A stretch of DNA of 64,000 nt, from NCBI RefSeq assembly GCF_018131105.1, contig NZ_JAFCJI010000002.1, positions 1,178,001 through 1,242,000 of the forward strand. The letters are read 5' to 3'. The stretch is from Bradyrhizobium manausense (GTDB taxonomy: Bacteria > Pseudomonadota > Alphaproteobacteria > Rhizobiales > Xanthobacteraceae). The translations under genes and the position numbers were made by a program. Positions 50,233-58,818 of this stretch are shown here, in pieces. Each line of letters begins with the position of its first letter. The stretch's first letter is position 1. The notes beneath the pieces are model-generated. The model searched no databases and was not told the origin of the DNA. It saw only the letters and a list, made by a program, of their open reading frames with translations.

Positions 50233-51386
50233 GCGACACGGCCCCCTTCGCGCCAGACGCTGCGAACCACGGGAACGCTGCCGGCAACGTGCACGCGGAT
50301 CAGATCGGCACGCTTGCCGATCGCGATCTCGCCGCGATCGGTGAGGCCGACCGCGTCGGCGGGCGCCTTCGTCACGGTGCGAACGGCCGCCGGCAGGCTG
50401 ATCGAGGGCGCATGTTCGGGCAATTGCAGCGCGCCCATCAGCAGGCTGGACGGAATGTAGTCCGACGACAGGATGTCGAGCAGGCCTTCGCGGGCGAGAT
50501 CGACCGCGGCGATGTTGCCGGAATGCGAGCCGCCGCGCACGACGTTGGGCGCGCCCATCAGGATGTCGATGCCCGCTTCGTGCAGACCGCGTGCAGCCTC
50601 CAGCGTCGTCGGGAACTCCGCCACCGCGACGCCGTCACGCACGGCATCCGCGACGTTCTCCTCGGTGGTATCGTCATGGCTCGCGAGCGGAATCCTGTAC
50701 TGATGCGCCAGCGCCACGATCTCGCGCATGTTGGTCGGCGCATAGAGCTTCTGGTACTCGAAGCGCTTTGCGAAGAGCTCATCGAGCTCGGCATCGGTCT
50801 TGCCGCCGCCCTTGCCGCGGTAATAGTCGCGCAGCTTCACTTCATCGCGGAACTGGCGCTGGCCAGGCGTGTGATCCATCAGCGACATCAGCTTGACGTC
50901 GGGCCGGTCGATCAGCTCCTTGGCTTCCTCGACCACGCTCGGCATCGGGATCTCGCAGCGCAGATGCAGGAAATGATCGGCGCGCAGCAGCTGCGAGTCA
51001 CGTGCGGTCGTGATCGCTGCGGCAAGCACCCCGGCGCGGCCGTCGACTTCCTCGGCGCCGTCCTCGCGCCAGACCCGAAGCGAGTCGAACACGGTGGTGA
51101 TGCCCGAGGTGGCGAGCTGACCGTCATAGGAGACCACGGCCGCAACAGGATTCCAGAACACCTTCGGCCGCGGCACGTAATGCGCTTCGAGATGGTCGGT
51201 GTGAAGCTCGATCAGGCCGGGCATGATGAGATCGCCGCCGGCGTCCTCTGCGCCCGCGGGCGCCCTGCCCTCGCCGATCTCGGCAATGCGCCCGTCCGCA
51301 AGAGCAAGCCAGCCCTGCTCGATCACCCGGTCCGCCAGCACGATCCTGGCGTTGGCGATCACGGTATCCTTCGGCTTGGCGTTCAT
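50229..51386 (-). CDS. phnM: Alpha-D-ribose 1-methylphosphonate 5-triphosphate diphosphatase PhnM (copy 1)
   Basis: A 385-residue metal hydrolase of the amidohydrolase type, removing pyrophosphate from the 5'-triphosphate intermediate before C-P cleavage. LIMPGLIELHTDHLEAHYVP carries the H-T-D-H metal site, MDHTPGQRQFRDEVK and IPLASHDDTTEENVADAVRD the further His/Asp ligands, and NVVRGGSHSGNIAAVDL with LSSDYIPSSLL the C-terminal block. Its order and neighbours (phnL upstream, phnN downstream, 4-base overlap) are canonical. A divergent second copy lies at 61450-62643. Confidence 0.95.
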   Translation of the reverse strand: MNAKPKDTVIANARIVLADRVIEQGWLALADGRIAEIGEGRAPAGAEDAGGDLIMPGLIELHTDHLEAHYVPRPKVFWNPVAAVVSYDGQLATSGITTVFDSLRVWREDGAEEVDGRAGVLAAAITTARDSQLLRADHFLHLRCEIPMPSVVEEAKELIDRPDVKLMSLMDHTPGQRQFRDEVKLRDYYRGKGGGKTDAELDELFAKRFEYQKLYAPTNMREIVALAHQYRIPLASHDDTTEENVADAVRDGVAVAEFPTTLEAARGLHEAGIDILMGAPNVVRGGSHSGNIAAVDLAREGLLDILSSDYIPSSLLMGALQLPEHAPSISLPAAVRTVTKAPADAVGLTDRGEIAIGKRADLIRVHVAGSVPVVRSVWREGGRVA

Positions 51387-51398
51387 GTCCCTCTTCCT

Positions 51399-52109
51399 TC
51401 AGGCCGCGGCGGCAAAGTTGGTGACATCGACGATGCGGTCGGCAATCAAATGGCGGATTTCGTCGTCATGGACAATGGCGACCATGGCCACGCCCCGGCG
51501 TTTCTTCTCGGCGACCAGTTCGACCACGACGGCGCGGTTGGCAGCATCGAGTGACGCGGTCGGCTCGTCCAGCAACAGGATCGGCAGGTCCGAGATGAAG
51601 CCGCGCGCGATGTTGACGCGCTGCTGCTCGCCGCCGGAGAAGGTCGCGGGCGGAAGCTGCCAGAGTCTTTCGGGTATGTTGAGTCGGTGCAGCAGTTCGC
51701 CGGCGCGCGCCTGTGCATCAGCGCGCCCCATGCCGTTGACGATCAAAGGCTCGGCAACGACGTCGATGGTCGCGACGCGCGGCACGGCCCGCAGGAACTG
51801 GCTGACATAGCCGATGGTGGCGCGGCGGACATTGAGGATCTGACGCGGCTCGGCGGTGGCGAGGTCGATCACCTCGCCGCGATGGCGAATGCCGATGCGG
51901 CCGGAGTCGCAGCGGTAATTGCCGAAGATCATCTTCAGGATCGACGATTTGCCGGCGCCCGATGGCCCCGACAGCACGACGCATTCACCGGGTTCGACCT
52001 GGAAGGTCACGCCGCGCACCACCGGCAGCTCGATGCCGCCCTGCAGATGCATCGTGAAGGTCTTGTTGGCGTCGGCGATTTCGATCATGGCGGTCATCGG
52101 AGAACTCAT
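51399..52109 (-). CDS. phnL: C-P lyase ABC-type ATPase PhnL
   Basis: A 236-residue ABC ATPase-like protein, a non-transport member of the C-P lyase complex. ECVVLSGPSGAGKSSILKMI is Walker A, ATFSGGEQQRVNIARGFISD the signature, LPILLLDEPTASLD Walker B. The 12-base gap to phnM and 10-base gap to phnK mark an operon. Start codons at 52109, 52097 or 52088 are possible; the first gives the usual length. PhnL is needed in ribose-triphosphate formation with PhnGHI. Confidence 0.94.
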   Translation of the reverse strand: MSSPMTAMIEIADANKTFTMHLQGGIELPVVRGVTFQVEPGECVVLSGPSGAGKSSILKMIFGNYRCDSGRIGIRHRGEVIDLATAEPRQILNVRRATIGYVSQFLRAVPRVATIDVVAEPLIVNGMGRADAQARAGELLHRLNIPERLWQLPPATFSGGEQQRVNIARGFISDLPILLLDEPTASLDAANRAVVVELVAEKKRRGVAMVAIVHDDEIRHLIADRIVDVTNFAAAA

Positions 52110-52119
52110 TTTGAAAAGC

Positions 52120-52917
52120 TTATGGCGGCAGAATCGAGGAGACCAGGAGTTGCGTATAGGGCTCGCGCGGATCGTCCAGCACCTGGTCGGTGAGACCTGT
52201 TTCGATGACGCGACCGCCCTTCATCACCATCACGCGGTGCGACAACAGGCGCGCGACCGCGAGATCGTGGGTGACGATGACGACGGCGAGATGCAATTCG
52301 GCGACGAGGTTGCGCAGGAGGTCGAGCAGGCGGGCCTGCACTGAAACATCAAGTCCACCTGTCGGCTCGTCCATGAACACCAGCCGCGGCCCGGTGACGA
52401 GGTTGCGCGCGATCTGCAGGCGCTGGCGCATGCCGCCCGAATAGGTGCGCGGCGCATCGTCGATGCGCGCGACGTCGATCTCGACCCGCGTGAGCCAGTC
52501 GGAAGCCGACTCGCGAATGCGGCCGTAATGGTTCCAGCCCACGGCCATCAGCCGCTCGCCGACATTGGCGCCGGCCGAGACCGCCATGCGCAGACCCTGC
52601 GCCGAATCCTGATGCACAAAGCCCCAATCGGTACGAAACAGCAGGCGCCGCTCAGCCTCGCCGAGCGCCGCGAGATCGCGGGTGACGCCATCGCGCATCC
52701 GGTATGACACCTGCCCGGCGCTCGCGGCGAGCTGGCCCGAAAGGAGTTGCAGCAACGTCGACTTGCCGGAGCCGGACTCGCCGACGATCGCCAGCACTTC
52801 GCCGGGATAGAGCGAGAACGACACGTCGCGGCAGGCCGCGATGCGGCCGTAGGACTTGCTGAGGCTATCAGCAACCAGCAATGGCTGATCGGTTTCGAGC
52901 AGATCCTGATCAGCCAT
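52120..52917 (-). CDS. phnK: C-P lyase ABC-type ATPase PhnK
   Basis: A 265-residue ABC ATPase that associates with the PhnGHIJ core. EVLAIVGESGSGKSTLLQLL is Walker A, RTYSGGMRQRLQIARNLVTG the signature and LVFMDEPTGGLDVSVQARLL Walker B; HDLAVARLLSHRVMVMKGGR the H-loop and C-terminal block. The ATG at 52917 follows AGGTGAAGCAA; a GTG at 52926 is an alternative. It overlaps the phnJ stop by eight bases, a sign of tight coupling in phnJ-phnK order. Confidence 0.95.
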   Translation of the reverse strand: MADQDLLETDQPLLVADSLSKSYGRIAACRDVSFSLYPGEVLAIVGESGSGKSTLLQLLSGQLAASAGQVSYRMRDGVTRDLAALGEAERRLLFRTDWGFVHQDSAQGLRMAVSAGANVGERLMAVGWNHYGRIRESASDWLTRVEIDVARIDDAPRTYSGGMRQRLQIARNLVTGPRLVFMDEPTGGLDVSVQARLLDLLRNLVAELHLAVVIVTHDLAVARLLSHRVMVMKGGRVIETGLTDQVLDDPREPYTQLLVSSILPP

Positions 52918-53806
52918 TTGCTTCACCTTGCGCCTTGTCCTTGTAGGGCGCAGCGCTCATGCTGCCGTGATGGCCGTCGGCCTGACGTCCCTCGCAATAA
53001 TCGGTGTCCGAGCAGACGAACATGCGGCTGCCCTTGTCGTCAGTGACGATCTCGTCGAGATAGGAGTTTTCGGCGCCGCACAGCGCGCAAGGCGCGTTGA
53101 AGCGATACGGCTCGAACGGGTGATCCTGGAAATCGAGCGATACCACCTGGGTATAAGGCGGGATCGCATAGATGCGCTTCTCGCGGCCGGCGCCGAACAA
53201 TTGCAACGCCGGGCAATTGTCCATCTTGGGATTGTCGAATTTCGGCGTCGGCGACGGGTCCATCACGTAGCGCGCGTTCACCTTCACCGGATAGGCGTAG
53301 GCGGTCGCGATGTGGCCGAAGCGAGCGATGTCCTCGTACAGCTTCACATGCATCAGGCCGTATTCGGCAAGCGCGTGCATGCGCCGCGTCTCGGTCTCGC
53401 GCGGCTCGAGGAAGCGCAGCGGCTCCGGGATCGGCACCTGATAGACCAGCACCTGGTTCGCGTGCAGCGACGTCTCGGGGATGCGATGGCGGGTCTGGAT
53501 CACGGTCGCCTCGTCAGTCGAGGTCGTCGTGGCAACGCCGGCGGTCTTGGCGAAGAATTTGCGGATCGAGATCGCGTTGGTGGTGTCGTCCGAACCCTGG
53601 TCGATCACCTTCAGCACGTCCTGCGGCCCGAGGATCGCAGCGGTGACCTGCACGCCGCCGGTGCCCCAGCCATAGGGCATCGGCATTTCGCGGCTGGCGA
53701 ACGGCACCTGATAGCCGGGGATCGCGATCGCCTTCAGGATCGCGCGGCGGATCATCCGCTTGGTCTGCTCGTCGAGATAAGCGAAGTTGTAGGAGGGCGC
53801 GTTCAT
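52910..53806 (-). CDS. phnJ: Carbon-phosphorus lyase core subunit PhnJ (radical SAM)
   Basis: A 298-residue core enzyme that uses S-adenosylmethionine and an iron-sulfur cluster to cleave the C-P bond of ribose methylphosphonate. The four cysteines are clear: C240-A-L-C243, C265 and C271 in MFVCSDTDYC, matching positions known in E. coli PhnJ (241, 244, 266, 272) shifted by one. The radical-site glycine equivalent is Gly31 in IAIPGYQVPFASREMPMPYG. The gene overlaps phnI (4 bases) and phnK, within the canonical phnG-H-I-J-K-L series. Confidence 0.97.
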   Translation of the reverse strand: MNAPSYNFAYLDEQTKRMIRRAILKAIAIPGYQVPFASREMPMPYGWGTGGVQVTAAILGPQDVLKVIDQGSDDTTNAISIRKFFAKTAGVATTTSTDEATVIQTRHRIPETSLHANQVLVYQVPIPEPLRFLEPRETETRRMHALAEYGLMHVKLYEDIARFGHIATAYAYPVKVNARYVMDPSPTPKFDNPKMDNCPALQLFGAGREKRIYAIPPYTQVVSLDFQDHPFEPYRFNAPCALCGAENSYLDEIVTDDKGSRMFVCSDTDYCEGRQADGHHGSMSAAPYKDKAQGEANG

Positions 53807-54918
53807 TCCGCGGCCTCCTTCATGGCACCGGGCGCGTTGGCTTCAGTGGACGCTTCGGCGAATTCCTTGCGCAGCTTGCGCAAGAGGCCGAGCTCGGACT
53901 GGAAGTCGACGTAATGCGGCAGCTTCAGATGCTCGACGAAGCCGGTCGCCTGGACGTTGTCCGAATGCGACAATACGAATTCTTCATCTTGCGCCGGGGC
54001 CAGCGCCTCTTCACCGAGCTCGCGGGCACGTAGAGCACGATCGACCAGGGCCATCGACATGGTCTTGCGCTCGCTCTGGCCGAAAGCCAGGCCATAGCCG
54101 CGGGTGAAGCACGGCGCTTCCGTCGCCGAGCCCTTGAACTGGTTGACCATCTGGCACTCCGTGAGCTCGATCGAACCGAGCGGCACGGCAAAGCCGACGT
54201 CTTCGGCGGCGAACTCGACCTCCACCTCACCGAAGCGAATCTCGCCAACGAAGGGATGGTTGCGGCCATAGCCGCGCTGGGTGGAGTAGCCCATCGCCAG
54301 CAAAAACCCTTCGTCACCACGCGCGAGGTTTTGCAGTCGCAAGTCGCGGTCCGCCGGGAAGTTCAGCGGCTCGCGCGTGAGGTCGCCGACGCTGGCGCCC
54401 TCTTCGGCTTGAGGCGAGGATTCGATCAGCCCATCGCGGCCAAGAATGTCGGTTACGCGCGGCGTCGCCGTGGTCGAAGCCTCCGATATCGCCGGCGCTT
54501 CAGGTACAAAGCCCTGGGCGAGCGAGGGATCGAGCAGGCGATGCGTGTAATCGAAGGTCGGCCCGAGGATCTGGCCACCCGGAATGTCCTTGAAGGTCGC
54601 GGACACCCGCCGCTGCACACGCATCGCACCGGTGTTGACGGGCTCGCTGTTGCCGAAGCGCGGCAAGGTGGCACGGAAGGCGCGGACGAGGAATATCGCC
54701 TCGATCAGATCACCACGTGCCTGCTTGATCGCGAGCGCCGCGAGTTCGCGGTCATAAAGCGAGCCTTCGCTCATGACGCGGTCGACGGCGAGTCCAAGTT
54801 GCTCCGAGATCTGGTCCAGGGAGACTTCCGCAACGCCTTGGTCGCCGCGCCTGATATTGGCGAGCAGCCGATGGGCATTCTCGATGGCGCGTTCGCCGCC
54901 TTTGACTGCGACATACAT
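53803..54918 (-). CDS. phnI: C-P lyase subunit PhnI
   Basis: A 371-residue subunit of the PhnGHIJ complex, active as nucleosidase releasing adenine from ATP/GTP in phosphonate ribosylation. GGERAIENAHRLLANIRRGD opens it; LSLAQGF-type and TFDYTHRLLDPSLAQGFVPE in the middle and the C-terminal LPHYVDFQSELGLLRKLRKE are characteristic. Its stop overlaps the phnJ start by four bases and its start is four bases from the phnH stop. Length is close to that of E. coli PhnI. Confidence 0.95.
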   Translation of the reverse strand: MYVAVKGGERAIENAHRLLANIRRGDQGVAEVSLDQISEQLGLAVDRVMSEGSLYDRELAALAIKQARGDLIEAIFLVRAFRATLPRFGNSEPVNTGAMRVQRRVSATFKDIPGGQILGPTFDYTHRLLDPSLAQGFVPEAPAISEASTTATPRVTDILGRDGLIESSPQAEEGASVGDLTREPLNFPADRDLRLQNLARGDEGFLLAMGYSTQRGYGRNHPFVGEIRFGEVEVEFAAEDVGFAVPLGSIELTECQMVNQFKGSATEAPCFTRGYGLAFGQSERKTMSMALVDRALRARELGEEALAPAQDEEFVLSHSDNVQATGFVEHLKLPHYVDFQSELGLLRKLRKEFAEASTEANAPGAMKEAAE

Positions 54919-54922
54919 GCCT

Positions 54923-55531
54923 CTAGCCTCCCTTGCTCACGACACGCGTGGTGCGCGGGATCGCGACCACGGCATCATCGGCGACCAGCACCACGTCGAT
55001 TCCCCGCGGAAACAGCGTCTCGTTGACACGCAGGCGCTCGAACAGGTCGAACGGCTTGATCGAGGCATGGAGCGTCGCGACGCCATCGATGCCGGGGCCA
55101 CGCAGCTCGAAACCGCGACCTGAATCCAGGCTGTCGGCCTGAATGATCACCGTGGTCGAACGATCGGGATATTCGTTGGTGCCGAGCGCAAAGCGCTCGA
55201 GCGGAAGCAACGCACCGCCGTCACTGACCAGCGCGAATGATGCGATCGACGTATCCTGCACCACCGGCGCACCGGTGTGGAACTTGAGCCATTTCAGGAC
55301 GTCGGTGCTTTCCGCCATCCGCGCATCGAGCCAGAGCGGCGTGTCGTGGTCGAACAGCGTCAGCGCGATCGCGGCGGTACCGCGCATCATCGTATCAGGC
55401 GCTCCCGCCACCGGCACGATGCGCTGGACCGAGCCCGGCCGCGCCATCGCGTCCATGACCGAGCGAAAGGTCGATTGCGCCGACAACACCTTGTCGGCGA
55501 ACCCTGGCGGCAATTCCGCAATCGTGGTCAT
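54923..55531 (-). CDS. phnH: C-P lyase subunit PhnH
   Basis: A 202-residue member of the C-P lyase core. AQSTFRSVMDAMARPGSVQR near residue 20 and PPLERFALGTNEYPDRSTTV-like LPLERFALGTNEYPDRSTTV, followed by RGPGIDGVATLHASIKPFDL, match the PhnH family. The start at 55531 is preferred to the longer upstream frame because phnG ends only four bases before. PhnH forms part of the GHIJ hexamer-like complex and lacks a known enzymatic activity of its own. Confidence 0.94.
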   Translation of the reverse strand: MTTIAELPPGFADKVLSAQSTFRSVMDAMARPGSVQRIVPVAGAPDTMMRGTAAIALTLFDHDTPLWLDARMAESTDVLKWLKFHTGAPVVQDTSIASFALVSDGGALLPLERFALGTNEYPDRSTTVIIQADSLDSGRGFELRGPGIDGVATLHASIKPFDLFERLRVNETLFPRGIDVVLVADDAVVAIPRTTRVVSKGG

Positions 55532-55535
55532 GGCC

Positions 55536-55997
55536 TCACCCCTCACCGCGCACCATGGTGTAGAAATCAACCTTCGTCGCCGCGGTCTCTTCGGCCGCAC
55601 GGCTGCGCCGGACCATAAGCTGCTCGCGCAACGGTGCGATAACGTCGCGCTCGACGGCGGCACTGAAATCGTGCGATTGCACCAGCGCATCGCATAGCGC
55701 GATCAGCCGCGCCTTCTCGCCGTCACGGCCGAGCGTGTAGCCGAAGCCGACCTCACCGCTCGCGAGCCGCACCGCCGCGCGCGACACCGTGGCTTCGCCG
55801 AGATTGAACGGCGCACCGTCGCCGCCGACCCGGCCACGCAACATCACCAGACCGTTTTCCGGTGCGCGCAAATCCTGATGGCCGGGCAAGGCAATCGTGC
55901 GGAGGCGGGCGGCGATCTCGCCCGCCTCCGCGTGCGCCAGCACGGCCATGGCGGCCTGGCGCTGGGCTTGGGTGTTGTGCTGGGTCACCGAATCCAC
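55536..55997 (-). CDS. phnG: C-P lyase subunit PhnG
   Basis: A 153-residue first gene product of the C-P lyase operon. RQAAMAVLAHAEAGEIAARL at the N-terminus and VMLRGRVGGDGAPFNLGEAT then VSRAAVRLASGEVGFGYTLG are the family blocks; the end is a VDFYTMVRGEG tail. The likely start is GTG at 55997, behind TGGAAAAG; the ATG codon 16 residues in is an alternative that would trim the protein. It is transcribed from the divergent region shared with phnF, which carries a perfect palindrome. Confidence 0.94.
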   Translation of the reverse strand: MDSVTQHNTQAQRQAAMAVLAHAEAGEIAARLRTIALPGHQDLRAPENGLVMLRGRVGGDGAPFNLGEATVSRAAVRLASGEVGFGYTLGRDGEKARLIALCDALVQSHDFSAAVERDVIAPLREQLMVRRSRAAEETAATKVDFYTMVRGEG

Positions 55998-56025
55998 CGA
56001 ACTTTTCCAGAGAACTTGCCGAATT

Positions 56026-56053
56026 CAAGTTGTCTATGATAATAGACAACTTG
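56026..56053. promoter_or_regulatory. PhnF operator candidate: perfect 12-bp-arm palindrome
   Basis: caagttgtctat at 56026-56037 and atagacaacttg at 56042-56053 are perfect inverted arms around gata. It lies 28 bases upstream of the phnG start and 64 bases upstream of phnF. GntR/PhnF regulators bind such palindromes with a central AT-rich spacer, so this is the likely repressor site for both divergent genes. Confidence 0.85.
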
Positions 56054-56117
56054 ATACGGACGCGCCATGACTGTTTCGTGACAAGCGTGTGATTTCCGGG
56101 CTAGGCTGATCGCCGAC

Positions 56118-56846
56118 ATGAGCATGCAGGACACCGCCTCTTCGGGCGTCGCGCTGTGGCGCCTCGTTGCCGACGGCATCGAGCGCGGCATCGCCGACGG
56201 CCGGTTTGCCGCGGGCGACAAGCTGCCGGGCGAGATGGAGATCGCCGAGACCTATCGCGTCAATCGGCACACTGTGCGGCGCGCGCTGGCGGCGCTGGCC
56301 GAACGCGGCATCGTGCGCGCCGAGCGCGGCAGCGGAACCTATGTCGAGGCGCAGAAGCTCGCTTATCCCTTGCGCTCTCGCACGCGCTTTTCCGAGATCG
56401 TCGGCGCCGAAGGCCGCGAGCCGCAAGGCCGGTTGATCGAGGCGTCAGACGATGTCGCAACCCGCGAACTCGCACGGGAGCTGGGATTGAAGACCGGCGC
56501 GCCACTGGTGCGGATCGAGGCCATTCGCCTCGCGGACCGCACGCCGATCTGCGTTTCCACCACCTGGCTCTCGGCAGAGCGGTTTCCGGGCGCGGGCACG
56601 GTGTTCGCCGAGACGCGCTCGATGACGAAGATGCTCGAGCATTACGGGATCCGCGATTATCGCCGCGGCGCCACCAGGATCACCGCCGGCATCGTCGACG
56701 CCACCGATGCCACGCGGCTCGACCTGCCGCTGGGGCGGCCGATCCTGGTGGTCGATGCGACCGACCTCGATCTCGAAGGCAAACCGCTGGTGACCAAGCA
56801 CTCGCGATTTGCAGCCGAGCGGGTGGAGTTTTTAGTGGAGCCGTAG
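56118..56846 (+). CDS. phnF: GntR family regulator PhnF
   Basis: A 242-residue HutC-type GntR regulator. The winged helix-turn-helix spans residues about 10-80 (GRFAAGDKLPGEMEIAETYR, then VNRHTVRRALAALAERGIVR); the UTRA effector domain follows (PLVRIEAIRLADRTPICVST, then TWLSAERFPGAGTVFAETRS). It is divergent from phnGHIJKLMN with the perfect palindrome between, so it should repress that operon and itself, and respond to a phosphonate-pathway metabolite. Its stop is followed in five bases by a repeat shared with 48837. Confidence 0.93.
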   Translation: MSMQDTASSGVALWRLVADGIERGIADGRFAAGDKLPGEMEIAETYRVNRHTVRRALAALAERGIVRAERGSGTYVEAQKLAYPLRSRTRFSEIVGAEGREPQGRLIEASDDVATRELARELGLKTGAPLVRIEAIRLADRTPICVSTTWLSAERFPGAGTVFAETRSMTKMLEHYGIRDYRRGATRITAGIVDATDATRLDLPLGRPILVVDATDLDLEGKPLVTKHSRFAAERVEFLVEP

Positions 56847-56850
56847 GCTT

Positions 56851-57000
56851 CTTCCCCTCCCCCCTTGCGGGAGAGGGTGGCTCGCCGCGGAGCCGCGAGA
56901 CGGGTGAGCGGTTCTCTGCGCGGGCCCAACTCTTATCCGAATGCGCGGAGAGAACCCCTCATCCGGCGCTTCGCGCCACCTTCTCCCACAAGGGGAGAAG
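56851..57000. repeat. Long inverted repeat (CCTTCTCCCCTTGCGGGAGAAGG family), copy 2
   Basis: Outer arms cccttgcgggagagggtggc and gccaccttctcccacaaggg, inner arms gagcggttctctgcgcgggc and gcgcggagagaacccctcat. Same nested design as 48837-48993 in inverted orientation (its left arm is the right-hand type there). It fills the space between the convergent phnF and phnE2 ends, 13 bases from phnE2, so it probably separates two transcription units. Confidence 0.85.
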
Positions 57001-57013
57001 GCAAGACAGAAAC

Positions 57014-57862
57014 TCAGGCTACCGCCCTGCGCCCGATAATCGCAAAGCGCAGCTTGCCCGAGATGAAATCGATCGCGGCGACCGCGACCAGGATCATCAG
57101 GATCAGGAACGACACCCTCTGCCATTCCAGCACACGGATCTGCTCGGCGAGCTGGAGGCCGATGCCGCCGGCGCCGACGATGCCGATGATGGTGGCCGAG
57201 CGTGTGTTCGACTCGATGAAATAAAGCACCTGACCGGCGATGACGGGAAGCACCTGCGGCATCAGACCGAAGCGGATCTCATGTAGTGCACTGCCGCCGG
57301 AGGCACGGATGCCTTCGACCTGCTTCTGGTCGGCGCTTTCAATCGCCTCCGAAAACAGCTTGCCGAACGCACCGAAATCCGACACCGCGATCGCGAGCAC
57401 GCCGGCGAACGGGCCGAGGCCGACCACGTTGATCCACACCAGCGCCCAGATCAGCGTGTCGACGCCGCGGATCGAATCGAGGAAGCGCCGCACCGGAAAA
57501 CGCAGGAAGATCGAGGGCACGACATTGCGCGCCGCAAGCAGGCTGACCGGCAGCGCCATCAGCGCAGCCAGCGTGGTACCCAGCAGCGCGATCGACAGGG
57601 TTTCGCCCAGCGCCCTCAGATAGAGCGGCAAGGACGACCCGGGATCTGGCGGGATCATCATCATGCTGATCCAGCCGAGCTGGCTCAGCCCCGAGATGAA
57701 GCGCGACGGCGAGAAATCAAGATCGACGAGGCCGAACAGGAAGATCGCGAGGGCAGCAGCGAGCACCATTGGCGTCGCCAGCCGCGACGACGTCGGGCGG
57801 TCGAAGACATCGGGATAGCGTGCGCGGAGCTCCGCGGTGTTCACGTCCTGCGGCTTGCTCAT
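57014..57862 (-). CDS. phnE: Phosphonate ABC transporter permease PhnE (second copy)
   Basis: A 282-residue inner-membrane permease of the binding-protein-dependent type. RALGETLSIALLGTTLAALM is the permease opening, GVLAIAVSDFGAFGKLFSEA then IESADQKQVEGIRASGGSAL is the EAA loop that docks to PhnC, and SNTRSATIIGIVGAGGIGLQ is the later block. Its ATG at 57862 overlaps the first phnE stop as ATGA. Two distinct PhnE subunits probably make a heterodimer. It is the last gene of the phnCDEE unit. Confidence 0.94.
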   Translation of the reverse strand: MSKPQDVNTAELRARYPDVFDRPTSSRLATPMVLAAALAIFLFGLVDLDFSPSRFISGLSQLGWISMMMIPPDPGSSLPLYLRALGETLSIALLGTTLAALMALPVSLLAARNVVPSIFLRFPVRRFLDSIRGVDTLIWALVWINVVGLGPFAGVLAIAVSDFGAFGKLFSEAIESADQKQVEGIRASGGSALHEIRFGLMPQVLPVIAGQVLYFIESNTRSATIIGIVGAGGIGLQLAEQIRVLEWQRVSFLILMILVAVAAIDFISGKLRFAIIGRRAVA

Positions 57863-58743
57863 TTCCGCGCCTCCTTGCCGAACAGGCGGCCGCGGACCCA
57901 GCCGGTCGTGATGTCGATCAGGAAGACCGTGACGATGATGGTGACGAGGATGGCGCTGACGTCGGAGTAGTAGAACTTGCGGATCGCGACGATCAGTTCC
58001 TGCCCGATGCCGCCGGCGCCGACAAAGCCCATCACGGACGCCTCGCGCACATTGATCTCGAAGCGCAGCAGCGCGTAGCTGGCATAGCCCGCCGAGACCT
58101 GCGGCAGGATCGCAAAGCGCATGCAGGAGATCCAGCTCGCGCCTGTTGAGCGGATGCCCTCGACCGGCTTCATGTCGGCGTTCTCGACGATCTCGGAGAA
58201 CAGCTTTCCGAGCGCCCCGGTGGAGTGGATCGCGATCGCGAGCACGCCGGCCATCGGCCCGAGGCCGAAGGCGATGACGAAGATCAGCGCGAACACGATG
58301 CCGGGCACCGTGCGGGCGAATTCGAGCAGGCGCCGCACCGTGAAGCGCAGCCACGTCGCAGGCGAGGTGTTCTCGGCCGCGAAGAAATTGAGGCCGAAGG
58401 CGAGGACCGCACCGATCAGGGTGCCGACATAGCTGATCAGCAGCGTCTCGCCGAGCAGCCTGAGCCATTTGTGCCAGCCCCAGAACCACTCGCCAAAATT
58501 GATCCAAACCCGCTGGCCGCTATCGAGGGTGAAGATGCGGTCGAAATAGCTGACGAAATGGCCGAAATAAGTGAAGAGCGTGCGCAGGTTCACCTCGGCA
58601 CCGATCGAGACCACGATCAGCGCGGCGACGAAGACGACGAGGCCCGCCAGCAGGCGCAGGCGTTTGCGCGCCACCGCCTTGCGGTAAGCGGCATTGAGGA
58701 CAGCAAGCTGCTGCTCGGGGAGAAGCGAAACCGCAACGGTCAT
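57859..58743 (-). CDS. phnE: Phosphonate ABC transporter permease PhnE (first copy)
   Basis: A 294-residue permease. LGETLLISYVGTLIGAVLAF, GVLAIAIHSTGALGKLFSEI with VENADMKPVEGIRSTGASWI (the EAA loop) and REASVMGFVGAGGIGQELIV match PhnE. It is paired with the second permease at 57014, with which it overlaps by four bases. 75 bases separate it from phnD, including a hairpin. The 45-residue hydrophilic N-terminus is typical for these permeases. Confidence 0.94.
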   Translation of the reverse strand: MTVAVSLLPEQQLAVLNAAYRKAVARKRLRLLAGLVVFVAALIVVSIGAEVNLRTLFTYFGHFVSYFDRIFTLDSGQRVWINFGEWFWGWHKWLRLLGETLLISYVGTLIGAVLAFGLNFFAAENTSPATWLRFTVRRLLEFARTVPGIVFALIFVIAFGLGPMAGVLAIAIHSTGALGKLFSEIVENADMKPVEGIRSTGASWISCMRFAILPQVSAGYASYALLRFEINVREASVMGFVGAGGIGQELIVAIRKFYYSDVSAILVTIIVTVFLIDITTGWVRGRLFGKEARK

Positions 58744-58773
58744 GGGTTCAGCGGAAAGGATCCCTCAAGAGAA

Positions 58774-58797
58774 GAGCCGGGTCCATCGACCCGGCTC
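58774..58797. terminator. Intra-operon hairpin between phnD and phnE
   Basis: gagccgggtc and gacccggctc form a perfect 10-bp stem around catc. It lies between the phnD stop (58819) and the phnE start (58743) in one transport operon. A stem without a T run in this position usually stabilises the binding-protein mRNA end, raising PhnD over the permeases. Confidence 0.7.
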
Positions 58798-58818
58798 CAG
58801 CAAATCGTCCCGACGAGA

